Shown here in pieces: positions 23,859 to 32,137 of a DNA stretch of 64,000 bases. The notes beneath the pieces were generated by a model, which searched no databases, was not told the DNA's origin, and saw only the letters and a program-made list of their open reading frames with translations. Location of the stretch: NCBI GenBank assembly GCA_052387905.1, contig JBQTIR010000012.1, positions 58,179 through 122,178 on the forward strand, in the 5' to 3' direction. The position numbers were made by a program, and so were the translations under genes. Position 1 is the first letter of the stretch. Every line of letters starts with the position of its first letter. Source of the DNA: JBQTII01 sp052387905. GTDB lineage: Bacteria > Actinomycetota > Actinomycetes > Sporichthyales > Sporichthyaceae.

Positions 23859-25754
23859 GTGCTCGTGAGCCCGCTCCGAGAGATCGTCGGCACGGCGAGG
23901 CTGCGCGCGGCGCGCACTCTCGTCGGCCTGGTCGTGCTCGCCGTCGCGGTGATCTATCTTGTGCGCGTCGCCGACGCCGCCGTGCTGCGGGAGACCGCCG
24001 AGGCCGTCCTGTCCTCCCCCGGCTGGCTCGCGCTGGCCCTGCTCGCCTACGCCGCCGCCTTCGCCCTGCGGGCGTGGGCCTGGACGAGCGTGCTGCCGGG
24101 CCTGAGCCTGGGGCAGTCCTGGGCGGCGTTGCATGTGAGCCTGCTCGGCAACCACGTGTTGCCGTTCCGCCTGGGCGAGGTGCTCCGGGTGACCTCGGTA
24201 CGCCGGCGCACCGCCCTGGCGCTCGGCCCGGTGACAGCGACGACGGTGGCGTTGCGGCTGGCGGACCTGGTGGCGATCGGGGTGCTGGCGCTGGCCGCCG
24301 TGCCCGGGCTCGCCGGGGAGTTGATCGGGGCCTGGTCGTGGGTGCTCGCGGTCGTCCTGGTGCTCGCGGCCGCAGCGTCGTTGCGTTGGCTGCGCCGATT
24401 CACCACCGGGCCCGCTGCGCTTGCCCGGATGCCCCGCACCGCGGTCGCGGTGGCCGTCTTCGCCGCGTGGGCGCTGGAGGCCGTGCTGGCCTGGCAGATC
24501 GCCCAGGCAGCCGGGGTGGACCTGGGCTATCACGAGGCCATCGCGGTGACCGCGGTCGCGATCGCTGCCCAGACCGTCGCGGTGACCCCCGGCGGCATCG
24601 GGTCCTACGAGGCCGCCGGAACCGCGGCGCTGGCCTCCCTCGGTGTCCCGGCCGCGACCGCTTTCGCGATCACCCTGGCCACCCACGCGGTCAAGACCGC
24701 CTACTCGTTCGTCCTTGGCGCCGTCGCCCTGATCGTGCCGGCGCCGAGCTACTTCGGCCGGCTCCGGCTGCCCCGTGACCTGCCCGCGCGTCCGGCGCCG
24801 GTGCCCGTGGCTCCCGATGCCCCGGTCATCGCAGTCATCCCGGTCTTCAACGAGGCCGGCGTCGTTGCTGACGTGATCGCTCGGCTGCCCGCCACCGTCG
24901 CCGGCCGGCGCTTGGTGGTTCTCGTGGTCGACGATGGCAGCACAGACGACAGCGCCGCTCGCGCCGCAGCGGCCGGCGCGACCGTCATCGCGCACCCGCA
25001 CAACCGCGGCTTGGGAGCGGCGGTGCGCACTGCCTTGGCCGCAGCCGTCACGCTGCAGGGCGCCGCGGTGGTTTACCTGGACGCCGACGGTGAGTACCCG
25101 CCGGAAGAACTTCCCGCGGTCGTGGCCCCGGTGCTGGCCGGTGTGGCGGACTACGTCGTCGGTTCCCGGTTCGCCGGCCAGATCGAGCACATGCGTCCGC
25201 ACCGGCGCCTGGGCAACCTGGTCCTCACCCGCTGGGTCCGCGTGCTGACCCGCCGGCGCGACCTGACGGACGGTCAGAGCGGCTATCGGGCCTTCTCCCC
25301 CGGCGCTGCCGCGGCCGCCGAGATCGTGCACGACTACAACTACGCCCAGGTGCTGACGCTGGACCTGCTCGGCAAGGGCTTCGTCTACGCCGAGGTCGGA
25401 ATCAGCTACCACTTCCGCACCACCGGCGACTCCTTCGTGAAGCTGGGCCGCTACCTGCGCAAGGTCATCCCCGCCGTCCACCGCGAACTCAACGCGCCGC
25501 CCCAAACCCTTGCGTCCGAAGAAGCGGTTGCTATAGCGACCGATCCTTCGGACGCAACGGGAGGGGAAGGCACGTCAGTCCTCGACGACGTGGGTGGCGA
25601 AGCGGGCGCGGGCGGCGGCCCAGGCAACGGGGTCGACGCCGTCGTCGCCGTCGGGACCGAGCGCGTCGACGGCGGCATAGGCCATCGCGAGGGCGTGGTG
25701 GGTGTTGTCGTGGACGAAGAGCCCGAGCCGGCCGAAGCTGGTCAGATTCGATAG
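23859..25754 (+). CDS. Flippase-like membrane domain fused to GT2 glycosyltransferase
   Basis: A 631-residue protein. Residues 1-310 are a UPF0104/AglD-MprF-type membrane domain with about eight helices and the family phrases HVLPFRLGEVLR and TPGGIGSYEAAG. Residues 325-540 are a GT2 (dolichyl-phosphate-mannose-synthase-like) domain with IPVFNEAG, VVDDGSTDDSA and the metal-binding YLDADGEYPP. A role in making or moving a polyprenyl-linked sugar is likely. Homology appears to end near RKVIPAVHREL (about 25492). The last 85 residues read through a 44-bp palindrome and then run 180 bp antisense to the convergent FAD gene, so the natural C-terminus may be a recent extension. The GTG start is tentative. 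Confidence 0.85.
   Translation: MLVSPLREIVGTARLRAARTLVGLVVLAVAVIYLVRVADAAVLRETAEAVLSSPGWLALALLAYAAAFALRAWAWTSVLPGLSLGQSWAALHVSLLGNHVLPFRLGEVLRVTSVRRRTALALGPVTATTVALRLADLVAIGVLALAAVPGLAGELIGAWSWVLAVVLVLAAAASLRWLRRFTTGPAALARMPRTAVAVAVFAAWALEAVLAWQIAQAAGVDLGYHEAIAVTAVAIAAQTVAVTPGGIGSYEAAGTAALASLGVPAATAFAITLATHAVKTAYSFVLGAVALIVPAPSYFGRLRLPRDLPARPAPVPVAPDAPVIAVIPVFNEAGVVADVIARLPATVAGRRLVVLVVDDGSTDDSAARAAAAGATVIAHPHNRGLGAAVRTALAAAVTLQGAAVVYLDADGEYPPEELPAVVAPVLAGVADYVVGSRFAGQIEHMRPHRRLGNLVLTRWVRVLTRRRDLTDGQSGYRAFSPGAAAAAEIVHDYNYAQVLTLDLLGKGFVYAEVGISYHFRTTGDSFVKLGRYLRKVIPAVHRELNAPPQTLASEEAVAIATDPSDATGGEGTSVLDDVGGEAGAGGGPGNGVDAVVAVGTERVDGGIGHREGVVGVVVDEEPEPAEAGQIR
25510..25557. repeat. 44-bp palindromic element, copy 5
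   Basis: The 44-bp core is 25512-25555; the arms extend to a perfect 12-bp stem, TTGCGTCCGAAG with CTTCGGACGCAA. The centre is TATAGC. Here the core is also palindromic (CGGTTGCT/AGCGACCG), making this the most symmetrical copy. It is read in frame as LASEEAVAIATDPSDA in the tail of the flippase-GT2 gene and ends 17 bp before the convergent FAD gene stop. Confidence 0.9.
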
Positions 25755-27008
25755 CCCACCCGCCCAGTCGTCCAGGGTCGCGAGCGGCGCCGCATATCCG
25801 CGCGCGTAGATCGGGTACACGGTGCGCACGCGATGCACCACGACGTCGAGCAGGTTCAGCGGCGGCAGCCCGGTCCGTGCCAAGGTGTCGGTGACGATCG
25901 CGCCGAGGTCCGCAACCGACGCGGTGAAGATCGCATCGCCGACCTCGCACGGGATCTCCACGCAGAGCACGCTGTGTCCGGTCGGGTCCCCGGCGCTGAC
26001 GCGGTAGTTGGCCGGCTCGGAGATGCGAGTGATCGGCGTACCCGACGCCGGCAGGTAATGCGCATCGAACTCCGTCCAGCGCCCGCCGCCGTGCACGAGG
26101 TAGACGAGCACCATCGCCCGGAAGCGCAGCGTGGCCGCCGCCGCGGTCACGGACGGCGCTGGTGCAGGATCCAGCATCCTCGCCAGCGCGGGCAGCGGCA
26201 GGGTGGAGAAAATCTGACTGCCTCTCACCTGAGTACCGTCGGCGCAGGTGACCGTCTGGCCACCGCCCAGAGTGATCCCGGTGACACGGCGACCAAGTTC
26301 GATTCCGGCGCCGGCCTTGGTCGCGGCCTCGGCCAACACGTCGCTGATCTGCCCGAAGCCGCGGCGCGGGTAGTGGAAGATCCGCCCCTGCCCGGAGCCG
26401 CCCTCTCCGGTGAGCCGCCCCGGGCGCGCGCGGGCCAGCAGGCGGCCGGCGACCTTCCACGGGGTGTCCGCGGTGACCCGTCGCCGGGCTTGCTCCCCGT
26501 CGAGGGCCTCTCCGGGCAGCCCCCAGAGCTTGACCGCGTACGGGGCGTAGAGCGCGTCGTAGAGGGTGGGCCCGAGTCCGGAGCGCAGCACCTCCGCGAA
26601 GGTGTCCTCGCGCGCCTTACGCAGTGGCCCGGTCACCGCGTCGCGACCGATCCCGGCCAGCATCCGCGGAGGCAGCGAGCGCGCGAGTTCGGCCGGGCGC
26701 AGCGGGAACCCCAGCCACGTGTCGCCGATGCGCAGCCGACCGTGCCGGGGCCGGGTCTGCAGGTCCTCGCCGAGCAAGGTGCGCAGGTCCGTCAGCAGGG
26801 GGGCCGGCGTCGCCGGGTGCAGTCGGTGGCTGCCGGCATCGACGCGGATCCCCGCGACCTCGATGCTCGCGGCCATCCCCCCCACGTGGTCAAGGGCTTC
26901 GAGCAGGATCACCGAGCGCCCGGTCCGCGCCGCCCGCCACGCCGCGGCCAACCCCGCCGGACCGCCGCCGAGCACGACGAGGTCCGCCGACTCCCCCGCA
27001 GTTCGCAT
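25575..27008 (-). CDS. FAD-dependent amine-oxidase/protoporphyrinogen-oxidase-like protein
   Basis: A 477-residue flavoprotein. The N-terminal dinucleotide-binding motif is VVLGGGPAGLAAAWRAA, followed by LLEALDHVGGMA and the GSHRLHP turn. The middle has LYAPYAVKLWGLPGEAL, a phrase typical of a subgroup related to UDP-galactopyranose mutase and protoporphyrinogen oxidase. A C-terminal FAD contact region includes GLFVHDNTHHALAMAYAAVDAL. ATG 27008 is preferred to an earlier in-frame ATG. Genomic setting beside GT2, epimerase and GT-C genes suggests envelope sugar or polyprenol chemistry rather than heme. The substrate is unknown. Confidence 0.85.
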   Translation of the reverse strand: MRTAGESADLVVLGGGPAGLAAAWRAARTGRSVILLEALDHVGGMAASIEVAGIRVDAGSHRLHPATPAPLLTDLRTLLGEDLQTRPRHGRLRIGDTWLGFPLRPAELARSLPPRMLAGIGRDAVTGPLRKAREDTFAEVLRSGLGPTLYDALYAPYAVKLWGLPGEALDGEQARRRVTADTPWKVAGRLLARARPGRLTGEGGSGQGRIFHYPRRGFGQISDVLAEAATKAGAGIELGRRVTGITLGGGQTVTCADGTQVRGSQIFSTLPLPALARMLDPAPAPSVTAAAATLRFRAMVLVYLVHGGGRWTEFDAHYLPASGTPITRISEPANYRVSAGDPTGHSVLCVEIPCEVGDAIFTASVADLGAIVTDTLARTGLPPLNLLDVVVHRVRTVYPIYARGYAAPLATLDDWAGGLSNLTSFGRLGLFVHDNTHHALAMAYAAVDALGPDGDDGVDPVAWAAARARFATHVVED

Positions 27009-27125
27009 CCAGCCACCCCACCACAACCAACTTCTGGGTGTGTCCTGGGCCTATCCGCGCGGGCGAAGGCCCGACTCGCACGCAGAAGTTGGAGCTGGGC
27101 GCGCCCGGCGCGGCATTCTGGTGCA

Positions 27126-27551
27126 ATGGGCGACGGAGTGCAGGTGCGGTCGGTGACGATCCCCGACTCCGAGCTGCGCTGGCGCTTCTCGCGCTCGTCG
27201 GGCCCGGGTGGGCAGAGCGTCAACACCGCCGACTCCCGGGTCGAGCTGGTCTTCGACCTCGCCCGCTCGACCGCGTTCTCCCCGATGCTCAAGACGCGGG
27301 CGCTCGGGCGCCTCGGATCACGCCTGGTCGACGGGGTCCTCGTCATCGCCGCCTCGGAGGAACGCTCCCAACTGCGCAACCGCGACGCCGCGCTCGCCCG
27401 CCTCGCCGCGATCCTGACCGAGGCCACCGCCCCGCCTCCGCCGCCGCGGCGCCCCACCCGCCCGAGCAAGGGCGCGGTGCAGCGCCGGCTGACCGAGAAG
27501 ACCCAACGCGGTCAGACCAAGCGACTGCGCCGCAGCACGGACGACGGGTGA
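27126..27551 (+). CDS. arfB: Alternative ribosome-rescue factor ArfB
   Basis: A 141-residue peptidyl-tRNA hydrolase acting on stalled ribosomes. It contains the class I release-factor catalytic motif in SSGPGGQSVN (GGQ at about 28-30) but lacks codon-recognition domains. The C-terminal 35 residues are a Lys/Arg-rich, disordered tail (KGAVQRRLTEKTQRGQTKR) that in ArfB/YaeJ enters the empty mRNA channel. The start is ATG 27126; in-frame sequence upstream is antisense to the FAD gene. No clear Shine-Dalgarno is present and CATTCT lies 6 bp before ATG, a possible leaderless promoter. A second rescue enzyme, acVLRF1, is encoded at 58.1 kb. Confidence 0.93.
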   Translation: MGDGVQVRSVTIPDSELRWRFSRSSGPGGQSVNTADSRVELVFDLARSTAFSPMLKTRALGRLGSRLVDGVLVIAASEERSQLRNRDAALARLAAILTEATAPPPPPRRPTRPSKGAVQRRLTEKTQRGQTKRLRRSTDDG

Positions 27552-27873
27552 CGGGTGGAGTGGCTGGCGTGGGACCTTGGCGCCGGCGACCGCGGGCGGG
27601 GTGGCGACGCCGGCCGCGGGCCTCGGGACATCAAGGCGACCCGCGTGGCGCGAAGCGACACGCGACCAGCGCAGCGCGCCCGACGCGGCCCATCAACCAC
27701 GCGCGGAGCGCTGCGCGGGAGTCCCCTCTGTCCCGAGCCGCGGCCGGCACAGCCACCACGCGGGCTGGCAACGAGCCGAGCGCTGGAGCAGACCACAACC
27801 GCAACGTGTGAGTCGACCTTGGCGCTGCGGCGCGCACCAGCAGTATCGGTTGTGGTTTGGTCCAGCGCCGCCG
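27552..27873. repeat. 322-bp gene-free segment with nested inverted repeats
   Basis: No gene is supported here. An imperfect 21-bp inverted repeat (27781-27801 with 27847-27867; 18-19 pairs, core ACCACAACCG/CGGTTGTGGT) lies beside the TSUP gene end. Further left, arms of about 35-40 nt at 27591-27630 and 27728-27762 pair through GCCGGCCGCGG and CTCGGGACA with a 2-nt bulge. They enclose smaller GC-rich pairs (CGCGTGG/CCACGCG). GACCTTGGCGC occurs at both ends (27573 and 27814). It separates two convergent genes, so it may be an elaborate terminator, a structured RNA, or a decayed element. Confidence 0.6.
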
Positions 27874-28686
27874 CTACGCCAGGAGCCGCACGATCGCCAC
27901 GGTCCCGATCACCAGGATCGCTCCGCGCAACACTGCGGGGGGCAGGCGCCGCGCCAGACGCGCGCCCAAGACCCCTCCGACGACCGATCCCCCGGCGATC
28001 AGAGCGGCGATCGCCCAGTCGATGTCCTCGACCGCGATGAACACCAGCGCCGCGACGAAGTTCGCCACCAGCGCCAGCACGTTCTTGGTCGCGTTCAGCC
28101 GATGCAGGTCATCGGAGAGCAGCACGCCGAGCACGGCGATCAGCAGGATCCCCTGCGCCGCCCCGAAGTAGCCGCCGTAGACCCCGATCCCGACCAGCGC
28201 GACGAGCAGCACTGCGCCGCCGTGCGGACGCTCCGGTCGCCGGGCGGACAACGCGGCCGACAGCCCGGGCTGGACCAGCACGAGAACAAGAGCCAGGGCG
28301 ATCAACGCCGGGACGACGGCGTCGAAGACGCTCTCGGGCAACGTCAGCAGCAACGTCGCACCGATCAGTGCCCCGACGCCCGAGGCCACCGCGAAACGCC
28401 GAAGGCGCGGACCCTGCCCCTCGAGCTCCGGACGTAGCGCCAACACTGCGGCCGCCGATCCCGGCACCAGCCCGACCGTGTTGGAGACGTTGGCGAGCAG
28501 TGGTGGGTAGCCCAGCGCGATCAGGGTCGGGAACGTCAGCAGGGTGCCTGAGCCGCCCACGGCGTTCATCGCGCCCGCGCCGAAGCCGGCAGCAAGAATC
28601 GCGATCCCATCCCAGAACGGCACCTGCGGGACGCTACCGGCCCGAACGACGGTGGACGTGGTGTCGCGCCCGGACGTGTCGGACAT
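27874..28686 (-). CDS. TSUP family (TauE/SafE) membrane permease
   Basis: A 270-residue integral membrane protein with about eight hydrophobic segments in two related halves. The family phrases are AGFGAGAMNAVGGSGTLLTFPTL near the N-terminus and GIGVYGGYFGAAQGILLIA in the second half, each with the conserved small-residue NxxGGSGxxxxxPxL-type turn. TSUP proteins export or import sulfite, sulfoacetate or other organic sulfur anions; the substrate here is not readable. Upstream lies a 184-bp gap shared divergently with the first rpf gene; downstream lies the structured 322-bp segment. Confidence 0.9.
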   Translation of the reverse strand: MSDTSGRDTTSTVVRAGSVPQVPFWDGIAILAAGFGAGAMNAVGGSGTLLTFPTLIALGYPPLLANVSNTVGLVPGSAAAVLALRPELEGQGPRLRRFAVASGVGALIGATLLLTLPESVFDAVVPALIALALVLVLVQPGLSAALSARRPERPHGGAVLLVALVGIGVYGGYFGAAQGILLIAVLGVLLSDDLHRLNATKNVLALVANFVAALVFIAVEDIDWAIAALIAGGSVVGGVLGARLARRLPPAVLRGAILVIGTVAIVRLLA

Positions 28687-28870
28687 CCACCGGGACGTCC
28701 GACGGTGTCCGATCTGCGCGGCAGCGTCCCCAGGCTGGCGGGCTAACGCCCCGTCACGGCCCGATGATCACCGCGCAAAGCCCAGCGTCAGCGCACTCCT
28801 GCCTCCCTAACGTGGCCGGTGAGCCGCAGGGGGCGGATGCGATCCGTGGATTGAGCGCAAGGGGGACGAC

Positions 28871-29764
28871 GTGAGGGCACGCACTCGCGCGCTGACCGTG
28901 GTGGTCTCGGCGGTGCTGGGCTCGGGACTTCTGCTGCCGACCCAGGGCGCCGCCGCGGCCACGGCGTCGACCTGGGACCGTCTCGCCCAGTGCGAGAGCG
29001 GGCAACGCTGGAACGCGAACACCGGCAACGGCTACTACGGCGGCCTGCAGTTCTCGACCGGGACCTGGCGCGCTCACGGCGGGGAGGACTTCGCTCCCCG
29101 CGCGGACAAGGCGACTCGCGCGGAACAGATCGCGGTGGCCGAACGCCTACTCGCGGTCTCAGGCTGGCGACCCTGGCCCGGCTGCGCGGCCAAGCTCGGT
29201 CTGGGCGAGCGTGATCGCAGCGGAACACCCGGACTCCCCACCGCAGACACGCTGGCCCAGGCCCAGAAGCAGGCGCGGCACGCGGCCGCCAAGGCGACGA
29301 AATCCGCGGCCAAGGCCGCCACCGCGGCCGCCGCCGCCACGACGGCCGAGGACGGCGCACGCACCGCCGAGGCAGCGGCCGCGACCGCCCTCGCCGAGGC
29401 GCAACGGCTGGCGGCGCAGGCAGATACCGCCCAGCGCAACGCCAAACTCACCAAGGGCCAGGTGCTCGCGGCGAAGCAGGCACTGCGCGCGGGCACCGGG
29501 ACCGCCAAGCAGCACGCCAAGGCCAAGAAGACCCGCGCAGCGGCCGTCGCCGCCAAGAAGTCGGCCGCTGCCGACGCTCTACGCGCCGCCGAACAGGTCG
29601 AGGTCACCGCCGCAGCCGCAGTGGCGGCCCGTGCCGACGCCACGACGGCCGCGGCCGCAGCGAAAGCGGCCGCAGCACTCGCCGCCAAGAAGGCCGCGAA
29701 GGCTCAGGCGGCAGCCGAGCACGCGCAGAAGGTCGCCGACGAGTTGGCCGCCAGCGACGACTGA
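28871..29764 (+). CDS. Resuscitation-promoting factor 1, with Ala/Lys-rich tail
   Basis: A secreted peptidoglycan-cleaving Rpf (lysozyme-like/transglycosylase fold). A signal peptide spans about 1-30. The Rpf domain runs from TWDRLAQCESG (catalytic Glu42; Cys41 likely disulfide-bonded to the Cys in WPGCAAKLGLG) through NTGNGYYGGLQFSTGTW to about residue 115. The remaining 180 residues are an Ala/Lys/Thr-rich, probably long helical or histone-like tail that may bind anionic wall polymers. GTG 28871 has a GGGGG Shine-Dalgarno. TAACGT at 28808-28813 is a good -10, giving a leader of about 50 nt. First of three rpf genes within 4.2 kb. Confidence 0.93.
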   Translation: MRARTRALTVVVSAVLGSGLLLPTQGAAAATASTWDRLAQCESGQRWNANTGNGYYGGLQFSTGTWRAHGGEDFAPRADKATRAEQIAVAERLLAVSGWRPWPGCAAKLGLGERDRSGTPGLPTADTLAQAQKQARHAAAKATKSAAKAATAAAAATTAEDGARTAEAAAATALAEAQRLAAQADTAQRNAKLTKGQVLAAKQALRAGTGTAKQHAKAKKTRAAAVAAKKSAAADALRAAEQVEVTAAAAVAARADATTAAAAAKAAAALAAKKAAKAQAAAEHAQKVADELAASDD

Positions 29765-29771
29765 GCGCGGC

Positions 29772-30668
29772 TCAGGCGCCGTCGCGCTCGGGCGGCGCTG
29801 CGCCGAAGACTGAGCTGAAGCCCTCCAGTGCCTTGCCCAACTCGCTCGGCACGATCCACACCTTGTTCGCGTCGCCCTTGGCGATCTCCGGGAGCATCTG
29901 CAGGTATTGATACGCCAGCAGCTTCTGGTCCGCGTCGCCCTCGTGGATCGCCGCGAACACCGTGCGGATCGCCTTGGCCTCGCCGTCGGCCCGCAGGATC
30001 GCGGCCTGCGCGTCGCCCTCGGCGGCCAGGATCGAGGCCTGGCGCTCGCCCTCCGCGGTCAGGATCTGGGACTGCTTGAAACCTTCCGCCGTCAGGATCG
30101 TCGCGCGCTTCTCCCGGTCCGCGCGCATCTGCTTCTCCATCGAGTCTTTGATTGACGCGGGCGGGTCGACGGCCTTGAGTTCGACGCGGTTCACCCGCAG
30201 GCCCCAGCGCCCGGTCGCCTCGTCAAGCACCCCGCGCAGCGCCGCGTTGATCTGGTCGCGCGAGGTGAGCGTCTGCTCCAGCGTCAGACCGCCGACAACG
30301 TTGCGCAATGTCGTCACGGTGAGCTGTTCGACGCCCTGGATGTAGTCCGCGATCTCGTAGGTCGCGGCTTTGGGATCGGTCACTTGGAAGTAGATGACGG
30401 TGTCGATGGAGACCACCAGGTTGTCCTGGGTGATGACCGGCTGCGGCGGGAAGGAGACCACCTGCTCGCGCAGGTCGATCAACGGGCGCAGTCGGTCGAT
30501 GAACGGCACCAGCAACGTCAGGCCCGCCGGCAGCGTGCGCGAGTAGCGACCCAGCCGTTCGACGATCCCTGCGCGGGCCTGCGGAACGATCCGCACCGAA
30601 CGCGAGAGCACCACCAGGACCAGAACCCCGATCACTGCCAGCACGATCAGTGGCGCCGACACGTCCAT
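29772..30668 (-). CDS. SPFH/Band 7 (stomatin-like) membrane protein
   Basis: A 298-residue membrane-scaffold protein of the QmcA/HflK-like SPFH group. Residues 5-23 form the single N-terminal transmembrane helix. The Band 7 domain follows (VPQARAGIVERLGRYSRTL, then VITQDNLVVSIDTVIYFQVTDP). After it comes a long Ala/Glu-rich coiled coil (residues 185-240, with repeated AEGERQAS / AEGDAQAA units) for oligomerisation. It is followed after 50 bp, upstream on the same strand, by a NfeD-like gene, the classical partner. The pair lies between rpf genes on the opposite strand. Confidence 0.94.
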   Translation of the reverse strand: MDVSAPLIVLAVIGVLVLVVLSRSVRIVPQARAGIVERLGRYSRTLPAGLTLLVPFIDRLRPLIDLREQVVSFPPQPVITQDNLVVSIDTVIYFQVTDPKAATYEIADYIQGVEQLTVTTLRNVVGGLTLEQTLTSRDQINAALRGVLDEATGRWGLRVNRVELKAVDPPASIKDSMEKQMRADREKRATILTAEGFKQSQILTAEGERQASILAAEGDAQAAILRADGEAKAIRTVFAAIHEGDADQKLLAYQYLQMLPEIAKGDANKVWIVPSELGKALEGFSSVFGAAPPERDGA

Positions 30669-30718
30669 CGCTCATCCCCGTCCAGTCGGTGCGTGCACGT
30701 CATCACTGCGGAGCGCTC

Positions 30719-31141
30719 CTACCCCACCAGGGCGGTGGCGCCATCGATCTTCAGGACCGCCACCTCGGTACCGGCCTCGAACACGCTGATCCCGTCGTAG
30801 GCCCGAGCGGACCAGATCTCCCCGGCGAGCTTGACCTGACCGCCGTCGGGACCCACCTCGTCCAGCACCCGCGCCTGCGTTCCCACCAGCGCCGCCGTAC
30901 CGGTCCGCAGCTCCGGTGTCGACTTCAGGTGCCGCAACGCGACCGGGCGCAGGACTACCAGGCCCCCGACCGCGGCGGCCAGCCCAACGGTGGCCTGGAC
31001 CGGGACCGGCGCGCCTGCCCCAGCGGTGCCGGCGGCTGCCAGTGAACCGGCCGCCAGCATCGCGAACACCAGATCCAGGGTGAGCACCTCGACGACGCCG
31101 AGCACGGCTGCGGCGATCAACCACCACACCCAGGCGTCCAT
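30719..31141 (-). CDS. NfeD-like membrane protein with OB-fold domain
   Basis: A 140-residue partner of the stomatin-like protein. Two or three N-terminal transmembrane segments (WVWWLIAAAVLGVVEVL and a second hydrophobic block) precede a C-terminal beta-barrel OB fold (GTQARVLDEVGPDGGQVKLAGEIWSARA). It lacks the N-terminal serine-protease domain of long NfeD proteins and so is the short form. Gene order NfeD then stomatin on one strand is the standard operon arrangement for membrane-microdomain or quality-control functions. Confidence 0.92.
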   Translation of the reverse strand: MDAWVWWLIAAAVLGVVEVLTLDLVFAMLAAGSLAAAGTAGAGAPVPVQATVGLAAAVGGLVVLRPVALRHLKSTPELRTGTAALVGTQARVLDEVGPDGGQVKLAGEIWSARAYDGISVFEAGTEVAVLKIDGATALVG

Positions 31142-31357
31142 GCCGTCATCGTAGTGATCGCCCCTGGACTTGGTTCGCTACGCGCGCGGCACTCCGTGGC
31201 GCACGGGACTTCCACGCAACGCTGACACCTCGTCAGGTTCGCCCGATATTCAACAGATTTGCGACGGCATTCAGCTGCTGTTTACCTGCGTCACGAGCGA
31301 CTGTCGTCCGGGCAAAGCCCGCCGCGGGGCGCCTGCTCCGTGCCTAGGTTCGCGGCC
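31142..31357. other. Gap before rpf2, divergent promoter region
   Basis: This 216-bp gap between divergent genes is slightly AT-richer (GATATTCAACAG around 31244-31255, CTGTTTACCTG around 31272). Apart from the -10 hexamer abutting rpf2 no known motif was found. No gene is supported. Confidence 0.4.
31345..31350 (+). promoter_or_regulatory. Leaderless-type -10 box (TAGGTT) of rpf2
   Basis: TAGGTT ends 7 bp before ATG 31358 with no Shine-Dalgarno between, so transcription would start at or near the A of the start codon. Confidence 0.5.
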
Positions 31358-32125
31358 ATGTCAGGTATCGAGAACACCCGCCCTGCATCGCTGCCCACCC
31401 GACCTTCAAGCCCCGTCCGGCACGGACGTCATCGCAAACCCAAGGCTCCCCAGGTCACGCGCACGATGCGCACCGCCGTCCTCGCCGGTACCGCGGCCGT
31501 CCTTCCGTTGGCCGGCGGCGTCGTGCTGGCGCCCTCCGCCACCGCCGCAAGCGCCTCCACGTGGGACCGGCTGGCGCAATGCGAGAGCGGCGGGCGCTGG
31601 AGCGTCAACACCGGCAACGGGTACTACGGCGGTCTGCAGTTCAGCCCCGGCACCTGGCGCGGGTACGGCGGCACCAGGTACGCACCCCGCGCGGACCTGG
31701 CCTCGCGCCCCGAGCAGATCACCATCGCCGAAAAGGTGCTGGATGGCCAGGGCTGGGGCGCGTGGCCGGCGTGCTCGCGCAAGCTCGGCCTGGGCCGCAG
31801 TGAGGCTGCCGGCACACCGAGTTTCGCCGCTGACCGCTCATCGCGCGCCGACCGCGCCGACCGGGGCGAATCCCGCAAGAAACTGGACTCCGGCGACGGG
31901 AAGAAGTCGGCCGACAAGGGCGGCAGGAAATCCGACAGGACATCCGAGAAGCGGTCCGGCAAGCACCGAGGCAAGGGATCGGCCTACACCGTGCGTCCGG
32001 GTGACACCCTCACCGGCATCGCCAGGCGGCTGGAGGTGAACTGGCGCGAGCTCTACCGAGAGAACCGCTCGACGATCGGCGCCAACCCGAACCTGCTGCG
32101 CCCCGGCCAGAAGCTGCGGTACTGA
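31358..32125 (+). CDS. Resuscitation-promoting factor 2, with LysM domain
   Basis: A secreted Rpf of 255 residues. A charged 36-residue N-terminal extension precedes the signal helix (MRTAVLAGTAAVLPLAGG). The Rpf domain at 67-140 has STWDRLAQCESGGRW (catalytic Glu76) and NTGNGYYGGLQFSPGTW. A basic Lys/Arg/Ser linker leads to a C-terminal LysM domain (YTVRPGDTLTGIARRLEVNW to about 255) that binds N-acetylglucosamine in peptidoglycan. The long N-terminus could mean the true start is the internal Met. However, TAGGTT seven bases before ATG 31358 supports the longer leaderless form. Confidence 0.93.
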   Translation: MSGIENTRPASLPTRPSSPVRHGRHRKPKAPQVTRTMRTAVLAGTAAVLPLAGGVVLAPSATAASASTWDRLAQCESGGRWSVNTGNGYYGGLQFSPGTWRGYGGTRYAPRADLASRPEQITIAEKVLDGQGWGAWPACSRKLGLGRSEAAGTPSFAADRSSRADRADRGESRKKLDSGDGKKSADKGGRKSDRTSEKRSGKHRGKGSAYTVRPGDTLTGIARRLEVNWRELYRENRSTIGANPNLLRPGQKLRY

Positions 32126-32137
32126 TTTCTCCCCGTA

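Noticed and set aside
23625..25505. 626-codon minus-strand open frame opposite the flippase-GT2 gene
   Set aside because: His/Gln/Gly/Arg-rich mirror frame without motifs; the plus strand has clear domain signatures.
28687..28870. c-di-AMP (ydaO) riboswitch before rpf1
   Set aside because: These riboswitches precede rpf genes in some actinobacteria, but the conserved core motifs could not be matched here or before rpf2 and rpf3.
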